A stretch of DNA of 64,000 bases from Sulfurimonas sp. (GTDB taxonomy: Bacteria > Campylobacterota > Campylobacteria > Campylobacterales > Sulfurimonadaceae). The position numbers were made by a program, and so were the translations under genes. Under the pieces are notes generated by a model, which worked only from the letters and a program-made list of their open reading frames with translations, did no database searches and was not told the origin of the DNA. Where the stretch lies: positions 744,001 to 808,000 of the forward strand of contig NZ_CP093396.1 of assembly GCF_029027405.1 (NCBI RefSeq). The letters are read 5' to 3'. Below are positions 1-10,200 of this stretch, piece after piece (within the stretch, counting starts at the first letter, position 1; every line of letters starts with the position of its first letter).

Positions 1-302
1 AGATGACTGTCAGATATAAAATATATATGTACAGAGCCAAAGTAGATTCTGAGTATGCACAAGTTCCTTTGGAATATATGTATAAAAAAGTTAAAGAAGT
101 TGTACCTATGAAAGAATTATCTAAGCTAACATATAAAAATATGGGCATAGATAAAGAGCTAGTGATTAAGGCAGATGACAACCACTATAAAACAATAAAG
201 TCACAATTTTTCCATCACTCCTCATCTGCTGGTATTGCACATAAAGCAAGTCGTGGAAATAAAAATATTCTCTACGGAGAAAGGACTATTCATTATGTTT
301 AA
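1..302 (+). CDS. C-terminal fragment of a DUF2235/Tle1-like lipase effector; 5' end lies outside the window
   Basis: The visible 99 residues align along their whole length with the last ~100 residues of the complete DUF2235 proteins further downstream (for example 16926-19271). They share IYMYR near the start, the FHHSS motif that holds the probable catalytic histidine, GIAH, and the closing ILYGxRxxHYV. The Met at base 3 matches an internal Met of those homologues, so it is not the true start; the frame is open to the window edge. The sequence is clearly more diverged than the array copies are from each other. It sits 21 bases upstream of tssH, so an effector gene is embedded at the front of the structural cluster. 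Homology to the family is clear; the identity of its VgrG partner cannot be seen. Confidence 0.85.
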   Translation, partial: MTVRYKIYMYRAKVDSEYAQVPLEYMYKKVKEVVPMKELSKLTYKNMGIDKELVIKADDNHYKTIKSQFFHHSSSAGIAHKASRGNKNILYGERTIHYV

Positions 303-323
303 ATTGAAAAGTGAAGGAAAAGA

Positions 324-2912
324 ATGAAACTAGAATTACCAAAGTTGATCCAAAAAATGGATATGTTGACAAAAACAGATTTAGAAAATGCAGGGTATAG
401 ATGTGTCTCGCGTGGTGGTAATGAGGTTCTTATTGAAGATTTCTTGTATGTTATGCTTGAAAATCCTAAAAGTGTTTTAAATGCTGTACTTACTCAATAC
501 GATATTTCACAACAAAAGATGCAAGAAGCTCTTCAGCATGGTGTAAAAATTAGTTCAAGTGAGAGTGCTAGTCCCGTTTTATCACCTCTTTTAATTACAT
601 GGCTTGAAGATGCTTATATCATCTCTCATGTAACCTTAGAGGTATTAGAGATTAGTGAAACAGCACTTATTTTGTCTATTTTTGATAACGCATCTCGTTA
701 TGCTAATACTTCATATTTTAAATTATTTGCAGATGTTTCTATAAAGGAAGTTAAATCACTTTTAGAAGGACTCAATAGTGCGGCAATTGAAAAGATAACA
801 GCGACACAAAAAGGAAATTTATCCATAGCGAATGAATTGGAAAAATATACGACCAACTTAACTCAGCAAGCGATGGACGGAAAAATAGACCCTGTCTTAT
901 GTAGAGATGAGGAAATTAAACAAGCAATCGATATTGTTCTCCGTCGTAGAAAAAACAATCCTATTTTAGTTGGTGAAGCTGGTGTAGGTAAAACAGCAAT
1001 TGTAGAAGGACTTGCACTTAAAATAGTCAACAAAGATGTACCTGACTATCTTTATAATGCACAGATTCTTTCGCTTGATTTAGGGGCACTTCAAGCTGGT
1101 GCTAGCGTTAAAGGTGAGTTCGAAAGACGTCTTCAAGCTGTAATTAAAGAGATTCAAAATAGTGCTGAATTTATTATTTTATTTATTGATGAGGCTCATA
1201 CTTTAATTGGGGCAGGGGGAAATGAAGGTGGATCAGATGCCGCAAATATTTTAAAACCTGCTCTGGCTCGTGGGAATCTTAGAACAATAGCAGCAACTAC
1301 ATGGCTAGAGTATCGAAAGTATTTTGAAAAAGATCCAGCACTGTCTCGTCGTTTTCAGAAAATTGACCTTATGGAACCTAGTGTTAATGAAGCGATTACT
1401 ATTTTACGAGGTATTGCGGATAAGTATGAGGATGAGCATAATGTCTACATTGAAGATGAAGCACTAGTAGCGGCTGCTCAACTATCAGCACGCTATATTA
1501 CAGGTCGTCAACTCCCTGACAAGGCAATTGATGTTTTAGATACAGCTTGTGCAAATGTGAAAATATCAAAATCTAATATTCCTTTTGCTCTACAAAAAAT
1601 TCAGAACGAAATTATAATTATTAACCGTACAATAACTTCATATGACAGAGATGCAAAACATGGAGTAAAAGATTACTCTAAAAAAATCAAGATATTAGAG
1701 AAAGAAAAAAAGATACTTGAAAAAGAAGCTAACAAAGTAGAAACTTCTTGGCAAAAGCAAAAAATGCATTTAGAAAAAATCATGCAATTTCGTAAAGAGG
1801 GGAAAGAGACTGAACTTAAAAAAGAACATATTAAATTTAAAGCCTTACAAGAGAAGGGAACTTATATTTTTGAAAATGTTAGTTTTGAACAAGTTGCTGA
1901 AGTCATTGCTTCATGGACAGGAATTCCATTAGGTTCAATGGTGCAGGAACAAACAAAACTTGTATTAAGTTTAGATGAAAAATTAAGAGAAGAAATTATT
2001 GGTCAAGATGAGGCACTATCTCATCTAAGTACTTTTTTACAGATTTCAACTGCAGGTATGAAAAATGAAAAATCACCAGCAGGTGTTTTTTTATTAGTAG
2101 GTCCATCTGGAGTTGGTAAAACAGAAACTGCAAGAAATGTGGCTAAATTAATGTTTGGAGGAGAGAAGTTTTTAACTACTATCAACATGACAGAGTTTCA
2201 AGAAAAACATACAATTTCAAGACTAATTGGCTCACCTCCAGGGTATGTAGGTTACGGAGAAGGCGGACAACTAACTGACCCTGTTCGTATAAAACCTTAT
2301 TCAGTAGTTCTTTTAGATGAGATAGAAAAAGCACATCCTGATATATTAAATTTATTTTATCAAATTTTTGATAGAGGTGTTGTAAATGATGGAGAAGGCA
2401 GAGAGATAGATTTTAAGAATACAGTTATTTTCATGACTTCTAATCTTGCAACGCAAGAAATTACTAGCTTATGTGCGGAAGATAAGAATATTGAAATGCA
2501 AGATCTAATAAATGCTATTACTCCAACTCTATCTTCTTACTTAAAACCTGCACTTTTAGGTCGTATGAATGTGATTCCTTATATAAATTTAAGTGATGTA
2601 GCACTAAAAGAAATAGTAAAACTAAAACTTAATTTTATTGAGAAACAGCTCACAGCAAAAGAAGTAAAATTCAAGTATGAGGAAGAGCTTCTTGATAGAA
2701 TCGTATTCTTATCAAATGCTATGGATACTGGAGCTAGAAATATTGATCTTATAATCAATACCAATATTATGCCAGTTTTATCTAAAACAATCTTAGAGTG
2801 TACAATCGAGCAAAGCTCTTTAAAGACTGTGAATCTCTACTTGGACAAAAACAATAAAATCTCTGTAAAGAGTACTCGTGAAATAAACAAATCAACTATA
2901 AAAAGGAAATAA
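324..2912 (+). CDS. tssH: T6SS sheath-disassembly AAA+ ATPase ClpV/TssH
   Basis: An 862-residue Hsp100/ClpB-class double-ATPase. ClpV unfolds contracted TssB/TssC sheath in the cytoplasm so that subunits can be reused. An N-terminal helical Clp_N-like region (about 1-160) precedes the first AAA+ module, with Walker A GEAGVGKT at 217-224 and Walker B ILFIDEAH near 285-292. A charged coiled-coil middle region (about 430-510) follows, then the second AAA+ module with Walker A GPSGVGKT at 593-600 and [11 protein letters not shown]. Length fits ClpV (~850-900). It is separated from ClpB by the T6SS neighbourhood and a divergent N-terminus. The start is supported by an AAGGAAA Shine-Dalgarno just upstream. 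It opens the run tssH - lipoprotein - fha - tssJKLM. Confidence 0.96.
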   Translation: MKLELPKLIQKMDMLTKTDLENAGYRCVSRGGNEVLIEDFLYVMLENPKSVLNAVLTQYDISQQKMQEALQHGVKISSSESASPVLSPLLITWLEDAYIISHVTLEVLEISETALILSIFDNASRYANTSYFKLFADVSIKEVKSLLEGLNSAAIEKITATQKGNLSIANELEKYTTNLTQQAMDGKIDPVLCRDEEIKQAIDIVLRRRKNNPILVGEAGVGKTAIVEGLALKIVNKDVPDYLYNAQILSLDLGALQAGASVKGEFERRLQAVIKEIQNSAEFIILFIDEAHTLIGAGGNEGGSDAANILKPALARGNLRTIAATTWLEYRKYFEKDPALSRRFQKIDLMEPSVNEAITILRGIADKYEDEHNVYIEDEALVAAAQLSARYITGRQLPDKAIDVLDTACANVKISKSNIPFALQKIQNEIIIINRTITSYDRDAKHGVKDYSKKIKILEKEKKILEKEANKVETSWQKQKMHLEKIMQFRKEGKETELKKEHIKFKALQEKGTYIFENVSFEQVAEVIASWTGIPLGSMVQEQTKLVLSLDEKLREEIIGQDEALSHLSTFLQISTAGMKNEKSPAGVFLLVGPSGVGKTETARNVAKLMFGGEKFLTTINMTEFQEKHTISRLIGSPPGYVGYGEGGQLTDPVRIKPYSVVLLDEIEKAHPDILNLFYQIFDRGVVNDGEGREIDFKNTVIFMTSNLATQEITSLCAEDKNIEMQDLINAITPTLSSYLKPALLGRMNVIPYINLSDVALKEIVKLKLNFIEKQLTAKEVKFKYEEELLDRIVFLSNAMDTGARNIDLIINTNIMPVLSKTILECTIEQSSLKTVNLYLDKNNKISVKSTREINKSTIKRK

Positions 2913-2913
2913 A

Positions 2914-3039
2914 ATGAAACTTACACTAACAACATTAACATTTACATTAATTGTATTCGCTGGATGCGCGTCAATACAAGAGAATTATAAGCCACTGTAT
3001 CAGGCAATGCCTGAAAAACAAGAAATACAAAAGAAATAA
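2914..3039 (+). CDS. Very small lipoprotein (41 aa) between tssH and the FHA gene
   Basis: This ORF starts one base after the tssH stop and ends one base before the FHA start codon, with an AAGGAA Shine-Dalgarno overlapping the tssH end. The 41 residues form a classic lipoprotein precursor: a Lys after Met, a hydrophobic Leu/Thr-rich stretch, and a lipobox VFAGC with the acylated Cys at 18. Only ~23 polar mature residues follow (many Gln, Glu and Lys). The function is unknown. The exact fit between neighbouring genes and the intact lipobox argue that it is real. It might be an accessory outer-membrane component or a decayed lipoprotein such as a second TssJ-like gene, but nothing in the mature part is diagnostic. 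Confidence 0.7.
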   Translation: MKLTLTTLTFTLIVFAGCASIQENYKPLYQAMPEKQEIQKK

Positions 3040-3040
3040 A

Positions 3041-4357
3041 ATGAAATTAGTATTAGATATTGTAAAAAATGGTAAAAACATTCCTGCAAAACGTAATTTT
3101 CATTTTGAAGAAGAGGGTGGAAGCATTGGTAGAATGGAAGAAAATGATTGGGTCTTAACAGACCAAAACTCTTACATATCCGGAGTGCATGCTCATATAA
3201 TTTGTAAACACGGAAGTTATTTTATAAAAGATGAGAGTACAAATGGTACTTTTTTGAAAAATCCTTATAAAAAACTTCCAAAAGGACATCCTGTAAAGAT
3301 TAATGCTTCTGATGTTTTTATTATTGGTGACCACGAACTACAAGCTCGTTATACAAATAATGATTACTCTGAAAATGATATTATCAGTCCATTTGTAGAA
3401 ACTAGTGAAAGTAGTAATGTGATTGAAGCTTTTGAAGAAGCCAATATAAGTGATGATATTATCCCTAATGAGGATTTTCTTTTTGCGTCAAGCTCAAATA
3501 GTTTTATCCCAGCAGATGAAGAAAATCCTAGTGATACAGATGTAATAAGTATTATTGAAGATATACCTTCGTCTGTAGCATCTGAAGATATTAGTATGTC
3601 TGACTTTATAAATGTATCTGTACCTGAACCTGTAGAGGCAGTGATTGAAACGAAAGAGGAAATATTTGAAGAACATATTACTGTTCCTTCTTATACTAAG
3701 TCTAAAGTAAAACCTACTCCAACAAAAAAAGTTTCAATAGAAGTAGATGCGGGACTAGCAACCTCTGTTGCCATTTTAGAGGCTAAACTTGGAATCAATA
3801 TTAATAACCTAGAGCAAGAAGAAAGAGATTTATTGATGGCAGATATAGGTGATGTTATTAATAATACACTTGATTCACTACAAAATTCTCTTCAGCTCAA
3901 AGATAAAACGAAACAAGATTTACAACTATCAACCTCTCATCTGGATGTTGATAACAATCCAGTAAAACTTGGTTCTGCAGCGGCAAAGCTTTTACAAAAT
4001 AATGAACAAGGTTCTAGACTTGGGATGATGAAAGTGTCAGATGCTATTACAAAATCATTTAATGAAATAGACTCTCATTGTATTGCTCTACATAGTTCAA
4101 GTAAAAATGTTATTAATATTGCAATGGCAAAATTTTCACCAAAAAATCTTGAACATAGATTTGAATTAACAGGAGCACTTCGTGGTGTTTTGCCAAAGCA
4201 GCAACTTTGTTGGAAGGCTTACAATGAAATGTTTAATACGCTTAAGGAACATCCTGAAGATGGTGTTGAGATGATTCGTGAAGATTTTAAAAAAGAGTAT
4301 GAAAATATTTCATATAGTTTAAAGCTTCGTACAGTTAGCACAAGGCAAGGCATCTAA
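3041..4357 (+). CDS. tagH: T6SS-associated FHA-domain protein (Fha/TagH family)
   Basis: A 438-residue protein. The N-terminal FHA domain (about 20-105) shows the phosphothreonine-binding landmarks GR at 30-31, S47 with H50, and STNGTFL at 66-72. An acidic, low-complexity linker (105-230) rich in Ser/Thr/Glu follows, and then a C-terminal helical domain (about 235-435) resembling the C-terminal domain of T6SS FHA proteins. FHA proteins bind the phosphorylated form of a T6SS component, or are themselves phosphorylated by PpkA, to trigger assembly. The kinase and phosphatase encoded at 11381 and 10701 support that circuit here. The frame is open 30 codons further upstream, but that extension overlaps the small lipoprotein gene and encodes a basic non-FHA leader, so the Met at 3041 is preferred. 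Confidence 0.88.
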   Translation: MKLVLDIVKNGKNIPAKRNFHFEEEGGSIGRMEENDWVLTDQNSYISGVHAHIICKHGSYFIKDESTNGTFLKNPYKKLPKGHPVKINASDVFIIGDHELQARYTNNDYSENDIISPFVETSESSNVIEAFEEANISDDIIPNEDFLFASSSNSFIPADEENPSDTDVISIIEDIPSSVASEDISMSDFINVSVPEPVEAVIETKEEIFEEHITVPSYTKSKVKPTPTKKVSIEVDAGLATSVAILEAKLGININNLEQEERDLLMADIGDVINNTLDSLQNSLQLKDKTKQDLQLSTSHLDVDNNPVKLGSAAAKLLQNNEQGSRLGMMKVSDAITKSFNEIDSHCIALHSSSKNVINIAMAKFSPKNLEHRFELTGALRGVLPKQQLCWKAYNEMFNTLKEHPEDGVEMIREDFKKEYENISYSLKLRTVSTRQGI

Positions 4358-4461
4358 GTGTAGTATGTTTAAAGTGATATTAGGTGAGGCTTATCATATT
4401 ACTTAAATAATATAAAAGCAAAAGATACATAAATTCTAAAATAATTAAAGGAAAAAAGATA

Positions 4462-4914
4462 ATGAAAAATATAGTAAAGATAGTACTAAGTGCAACGATT
4501 TTAGTAGCAATGAGTGGATGTGCGAGTAAACCGACACATTTAGATTTAGTGATAAAAAGTAGCAATAACATTAACCTTGATAGTGATAATGTCTCTTCTC
4601 CTTTAATGCTTAATTTTTATGAGCTTGACTCTGCTGAACAATTCTCAAAACTTGATTATTGGACACTTCTAGATAGTGGTAAGGATAGGTTAAATAGTGA
4701 TTTAATTTCTCAAAACAAACATATTATTTTACCGAGTGAAAAACAGCATTATAAAATTATTTTCAATGATAAGGCAAAGTTTTTAGGGATTATTGGAAAC
4801 TTTAGAAACTTAGATTCTAATTCTACATGGAGATACGTAATTAACTTAGAAGATAAAACACATAATTCTGTAGAGCTTGAAATTAATAAATACAGAATTA
4901 AGGAAGCAGAGTGA
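4462..4914 (+). CDS. tssJ: T6SS outer-membrane lipoprotein TssJ
   Basis: A 150-residue lipoprotein with signal peptide and lipobox VAMSGC (acylated Cys20), followed by a beta-rich domain. The segments LMLNFYELDS, FSKLDYWTLLD and the C-terminal WRYVINLED are typical of TssJ, a transthyretin-like fold. TssJ sits at the inner face of the outer membrane and caps the periplasmic part of TssM. An AAAGGAAA ribosome-binding site precedes the ATG. The stop overlaps the TssK start by four bases (GTGA), so translation of the two is probably coupled. A 104-base AT-rich gap separates it from the FHA gene and may hold a weak internal promoter. Confidence 0.93.
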   Translation: MKNIVKIVLSATILVAMSGCASKPTHLDLVIKSSNNINLDSDNVSSPLMLNFYELDSAEQFSKLDYWTLLDSGKDRLNSDLISQNKHIILPSEKQHYKIIFNDKAKFLGIIGNFRNLDSNSTWRYVINLEDKTHNSVELEINKYRIKEAE

Positions 4915-6242
4915 TACAACATAGAGTAGTATGGAAAGAGGGACTTTTTATTCGTCCTCAACATTTTCAGCAAAGTGATAGGTACTTTACAGATGAATTA
5001 ATGATTAGAACAAAAGAGCTAAGTTCTAATGCTTGGGGTTTTTTTGATATAGATATAGATACTCATCATCTAACTTCAGGCAAAATTGTTATCAATAGTG
5101 CTTCTGGAGTAATGCCTGATGGTACACTCTTTTATATTAGCTCTAAAGTTGATTCCTTGAGATTAGATATAAAAATTGAGGATGCATCTAAAGAATTTTA
5201 TCTTGCACTGCCTATTACTATGCATAATAGCGATGAAGTTCATTTTAAAGAACAAACAAATAGATTAACTCGTTTAATAGCGGAGAATATTGATAATGTA
5301 CCCAATAGCAATGCTGGTGAAATGAGTGAAACTAGTCTTTTAAGTGCACGTTATAACTTTAAACTTCTTTTAGAAGAAGAGATTAATGAGGGTTATGTAA
5401 ATATGAAAATAGGAAATATTGGAGATGTAAGTGTTAGCGGAATTGTAAGTTTAGATGAAACTTATATAGCGACTTATCTTCATCTTCATGCTTCCGATAC
5501 ACTTCTGAGTAAAATAAATGAGTTGGTTAGTACACTGTCCTATCGAGCTGAAAAACTTTCTGAAAAATTAAGTGATTCAAATGTTCAAGCAACAGAACTA
5601 GGTGATTACCTTATGCTTCAACTGCTAAATAAAACTAAAAGCCGTCTACATTATTACCTTACTCAAGATAGAATTCACCCTTCAGAACTTTTTCTCGAAC
5701 TGACTTCTTTAGTTGGTGAGTTAGCTGTATTTATGAAAAAAGAAAAGAGAATTATTGAAGAATTTGTGTATGATCATGAGTATCAGGGTGAGAGTTTCAA
5801 CAAGGTTATTACAGAACTTAATGACATGCTTAGTATGGTCTTAGAGCAGAACAGTATTTCACTTCCAGTGGAAAAACAAAAATATGGAATATATACATCT
5901 AAAGTTGCAGAAAAGTCTATGATTAATTCTTCAAGTTTTGTATTTGCTGTCAAAGCAGATATTGAAGAAGACCAGCTTAAAAAACTGCTTCTTTCTAATC
6001 TTAAGATGGGAAGTATAGAGACTATTAGAGATCTCGTTAATTACCACCTTGGAGGTTTCAAACTTAAGCCTTTAGCAACGGCTCCAAGACAAATTCCATA
6101 TAAAGTAAATTATATTTATTTTAAAGTAGAACTTGAACAGGAAGATAAAGAAAAACTTGTTCGTTCTGGTGGATTTGCTTTTCACCTTTCGGGTGAACTT
6201 CCAAATGTAGAGTATACCCTTTGGGCGATTCGTAATGATTAA
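4911..6242 (+). CDS. tssK: T6SS baseplate connector TssK
   Basis: 443 residues beginning with the hallmark N-terminal TssK motif (VVWKEGLFIRPQHFQQSDRY). TssK trimers link the TssEFG baseplate wedges to the cytoplasmic parts of TssL and TssM. Length (~440-450) and order (tssJ-tssK-tssL) are canonical. The start is a GTG overlapping the tssJ stop; it is chosen because the conserved motif begins five codons later and no other start is available. The C-terminus keeps the beta-rich receptor-binding-like region (LPNVEYTLWAI). Confidence 0.95.
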   Translation: MIQHRVVWKEGLFIRPQHFQQSDRYFTDELMIRTKELSSNAWGFFDIDIDTHHLTSGKIVINSASGVMPDGTLFYISSKVDSLRLDIKIEDASKEFYLALPITMHNSDEVHFKEQTNRLTRLIAENIDNVPNSNAGEMSETSLLSARYNFKLLLEEEINEGYVNMKIGNIGDVSVSGIVSLDETYIATYLHLHASDTLLSKINELVSTLSYRAEKLSEKLSDSNVQATELGDYLMLQLLNKTKSRLHYYLTQDRIHPSELFLELTSLVGELAVFMKKEKRIIEEFVYDHEYQGESFNKVITELNDMLSMVLEQNSISLPVEKQKYGIYTSKVAEKSMINSSSFVFAVKADIEEDQLKKLLLSNLKMGSIETIRDLVNYHLGGFKLKPLATAPRQIPYKVNYIYFKVELEQEDKEKLVRSGGFAFHLSGELPNVEYTLWAIRND

Positions 6243-6257
6243 TATGGAGACTAAATA

Positions 6258-7220
6258 ATGAGTTCAGTAGCTAATAAAACAATGATAGTAGCAGTTTCAA
6301 GTGGAACAGATACTCTTACAAATTTCAATCAAGAACAAGAGTCTTATTCCACTTTTAAAAATACCACGATTTCACGTGCTAAATTGAAAAATAATACAAG
6401 TAAAAATATATATGAAGGTACAAGCAATAGCTTCTTATTTCTATCTTCTGATATTTTTAAACAAATTGATAGTTTTCAAAATTCTTATGAGATTGGAGAG
6501 CTTCAAGATATGAGAGTTTTGCTTATAGAAGATATTAATTTCTTTACTGAATCAGCCAATGAAAAAGGTATTGATAATTCTCAGGTTATGCTCGCGCGTT
6601 ATATATTATGTACCTTTTCTGATGAAATTATATGTACAACTTACTGGGGTAAAGATAATAATTGGGCAAACTCTAGTCTTCTAGGTCATTTTTATAATGA
6701 AACATATGGCGGAGATAAGTTTTTTCAAATTTTGGAACAACTTCTTCGCGCCCCTGCCAAGTATATAGATCTTTTAGAATTGATGTATATCTGTCTTTCT
6801 CTTGGTTTTGAGGGAAAATATAGAATCCAAAATAAAGGAAAGATGGAACTTGATTCTATTCGTGAAAGCCTTTTTAGACAAATGAAGATGATGGAGGTAC
6901 GTGAGACTAAAAACTTTTATGCATCACAAAAAGTATCATCCAAAAGTAACTATCTTATATATAAAACTTCTTATCAAATTTTAGCTATTAGTATTGCTCT
7001 AATGCTTTCTTTAGCGTATGGGATACTGACTTTTTCTCTTGTAAATAAAGAAAACAGGGTTCTAGAAGTACTTAAGACACAATATAATAAATATACTACA
7101 GAACAAATAAGTGATAATACATCCTTTATTCAAGTAACAGAAGAGATACTTATTCCTGGTATGACAGAACCTACAAATGAAGTACCAAAAACAATTATTA
7201 TAAAGGATTTAAATGAGTAA
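6258..7220 (+). CDS. tssL: T6SS inner-membrane protein TssL (DotU/IcmH family)
   Basis: 320 residues. A low-complexity N-terminal tail (1-55) precedes the DotU cytoplasmic helical domain (about 58-225), which carries the signature LARYILCTFSDEIICTTYWG (112-131) and the downstream HFYNETYGGDKFF. A single C-terminal transmembrane helix (about 239-262) is followed by ~58 periplasmic residues without an OmpA-like peptidoglycan-binding domain. This is therefore a short TssL; wall anchoring, if any, must come from a separate protein. A GGAG Shine-Dalgarno precedes the start. The last eight bases overlap tssM. TssL binds TssM in the membrane complex and TssK on the cytoplasmic side. Confidence 0.94.
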   Translation: MSSVANKTMIVAVSSGTDTLTNFNQEQESYSTFKNTTISRAKLKNNTSKNIYEGTSNSFLFLSSDIFKQIDSFQNSYEIGELQDMRVLLIEDINFFTESANEKGIDNSQVMLARYILCTFSDEIICTTYWGKDNNWANSSLLGHFYNETYGGDKFFQILEQLLRAPAKYIDLLELMYICLSLGFEGKYRIQNKGKMELDSIRESLFRQMKMMEVRETKNFYASQKVSSKSNYLIYKTSYQILAISIALMLSLAYGILTFSLVNKENRVLEVLKTQYNKYTTEQISDNTSFIQVTEEILIPGMTEPTNEVPKTIIIKDLNE

Positions 7221-10200
7221 AATTAAACAATCCTCATTATTTAAAAACCCATTTTTTTGGATTATACTAATCGCGTTTATTACAACAATTTTAATAATTT
7301 TTGTTTCACCTTATCTTTTTGAATCATTAAAAAGCTTAACTCTTAGAATGCTTATAGGCCTGAGTGTTTTCTTTGGAACTATCCTGTCTTTGCTTTTGTA
7401 TACACTGTTTGTTAAAGATGAATTTAAACAGAAGATTCGCAATATTAGAGAACAGTTAAAAAGAAAGAAGGAGTACTCTAGCATTACTTCAGAGAAAGTT
7501 CAAGACCTTAAAATACGTTTTAATGAAGCTATGCGTATTCTTAAAAACTCTAGTATATATAAGAATAAACAGATAGCAGGATATGAGCTTCCTTGGTACT
7601 TGATGGTTGGTTCTGGTAAAGAAGGAAAAACCTCTATACTTGAAAATTCAGGTTTAGATTTTCCTTTAAATATTAACTATGACAATCGCAGTGTTACAGA
7701 AGTAGGCTCTACAAAATCATTTCAATGGTATTTTGCAGAACATGCTATTTTTGTAGATATGCCAGGTAATTATGTCTCAAATAATCGTTCTGAAGAAGAT
7801 TTAATCTTATGGGAGTCATTTTTAAAACTTTTTGGTAGAAAACGTTGGAAACGTCCTATTAACGGAATTGTACTAACTATTAGTGTAGATACTCTTATGG
7901 AAAAAAATGAAAAAGAGTTGGAACAATATGCAAAAGATTTACGTGATAGATTTGATGAGATTTCTCATGCTTTTGTATCTAATATTCCTATTTATCTTCT
8001 AGTTAGTAAAGTGGACAATATCGTGGGATTTAAAGAGTATTTTACAGGTATAAGTGAGGAAGAAAAAGAAGAAGTCCTTGGTGTTACCTTTGATGAGAAT
8101 GAAAATAGTATAGATACCTCTGTCATTCAACCAGAACTTGAAGCCCTTCTTCAAAGACTAAATAGTGCAGTTTTAGATAAAGTGAATAGAGAGTGGGATA
8201 CAGATGCAAGATCGAAAATTCTACTATTTTGTAATGAGTTCTCAGCACTATTTGAAAAACTTAATATGTTTGTGGATATAGGTTTTGCTCAAACGCGATA
8301 TCGTAAACCACTAATGCTTCGTGGTATCTATTTTACTTCAGTACCTAATGGAAATGAAGTACCAGTTTCCCAAGAGTTTGAAAAGAGTACATTAGCATCT
8401 ATTCAACCACAAAAAGGGATGTTTATTCAGAAGGTTCTTTCCGATATTATATTTCCTGAAGCGGATATTATTAAGATGGATACAAACTATAAAAAGAATC
8501 AAAGAATCAAGCATATAGGAGCTTTAGTTGCATCTGTTTTGATTGTAGCTATTGCTATTATCTATTGGGTTCAAGATTTTAATTCACGTCTTGATTCTTT
8601 AGATAAATCTGAAAAAGCTATGCTCAAATATGATAATACTCGCGCTATTATTTCAAATCAATCTGATTTTAAAGAAATTTTAGTTGCTTTGAATCAGATT
8701 AAAAAGCTTCAAGATGAAAATAAAGATAATATGAGCAATAGCATTTGGAAAGTTGCTTATTTTAAAGTTTCCGATAGAAATAAAATGATTGAAGATCATT
8801 ATAAAGAGGCTTTAGAAAATATTTTACTTCCTCGTATTGCAGAGTTTATAGAAGAACAAGTTTCAGCAAGTATAGGTGACTATGATTTAACTTGGGAGAG
8901 TATAAAAGCGTACACCATGTTGAAAAATGAAGAGCGTCGTGATAAGGACTTTTTAATAGGCTGGTTGGCAACAGCATGGTCACATTTATATCCAAATATG
9001 AATGCAACACAAAATGACTTAAATATGCACTTTTCAAATCTCCTTGATTATGGCTTCTCACCATATGAACTCAGAGAAGAAACTTTAGCAATTTCAAGAA
9101 AACAGCTTTTAGAATTTGGACAAGAAGCACTTGTATATAAAGAGTTGAAAAATGAGGCAAAAGATAAAAATTTAAGAGACTTTCGTTTTTCAGAAGCATT
9201 GGGTTCTTATGCCTCCGCCTTTGAAGGAAGTGATCATATTGTTCCAGGGTTTTATACAAAAAAAGGTTTTGAAGATGTTATTATTGCTGATGGTAAAGAG
9301 CTGATAAAAAAACTTGTGGCAAATAACTGGGTGGTTGGATACTCTACAGAATTGACTGATGAAGAGTTAAATGCGATGTATGCAAAAGTACAAAATCATT
9401 ACTTTATTGATTATAAAAAGCATTGGGTAGCTGCATTAAGTTCACTTAAAATTCCTAATTATAAATCAATTTCTGAAATTAATAATCAATTAACAGTTTT
9501 AACATCAGGAACTTCACCAATTATTGGAGTGCTTCATATGCTTAAAGAGAATACTCTTATATATACTCCTGCTGAGAAACTGCAAATAAAAGTAGATGCA
9601 ACGCATAAAGGTGGTAAAGCTGCTTCAATCGCTTCTCAAAATGCTATAGAAAAAGCAAAGAAAATTATAAAAAATACTAATGTAAAAAATATTAGAGAAT
9701 ATTTTTCGGTCTACAATAACCTTTTAGGTAAAGATAATAAACCTACCCCAAAATTAGAAACTGCACTCTTAAAACTCAATACAGTTTATCAAGAGATGAC
9801 GGCAATTTATGGTTCAGTAACACCTGAAAAAGATGCTTATACAATTGTAACAGACCGAGTGTCAGGACGTCATGAACCGATTATTATGCAAATTTCTGCT
9901 CTACCAAGACCTGTTGATAAGTGGTTTAAGACAGCACTTAAAAATGATTGGGAATATTTACTATCAAGAACGAAAAAACATATTAGTAATCAATATAAAC
10001 AAGAGGTTTTAGGCTTCTATAATGATAAGATTAAAGGGCGTTATCCACTTGTTAAGCGTAGTAGAAAAAATGATATTAGAGTTCAAGACTTTGAGGAATT
10101 TTTTAAGAAAAACGGTATAGTAGATACTTTTTATAAAAATTATGTATCTACTTTTGTTAAGCTCAATACGAGAAGAGGAACTTATAAGTATAGAACTATT

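Noticed and set aside
2951..3040. Upstream extension of the FHA gene by 30 codons
   Set aside because: It runs across the small lipoprotein gene in another frame, has no Shine-Dalgarno, and adds a basic leader not expected before an FHA domain.
4358..4461. Promoter for tssJ in the 104-base gap after the FHA gene
   Set aside because: AT-rich with TATA-like strings, but nothing distinguishes them from background. No separate feature made.
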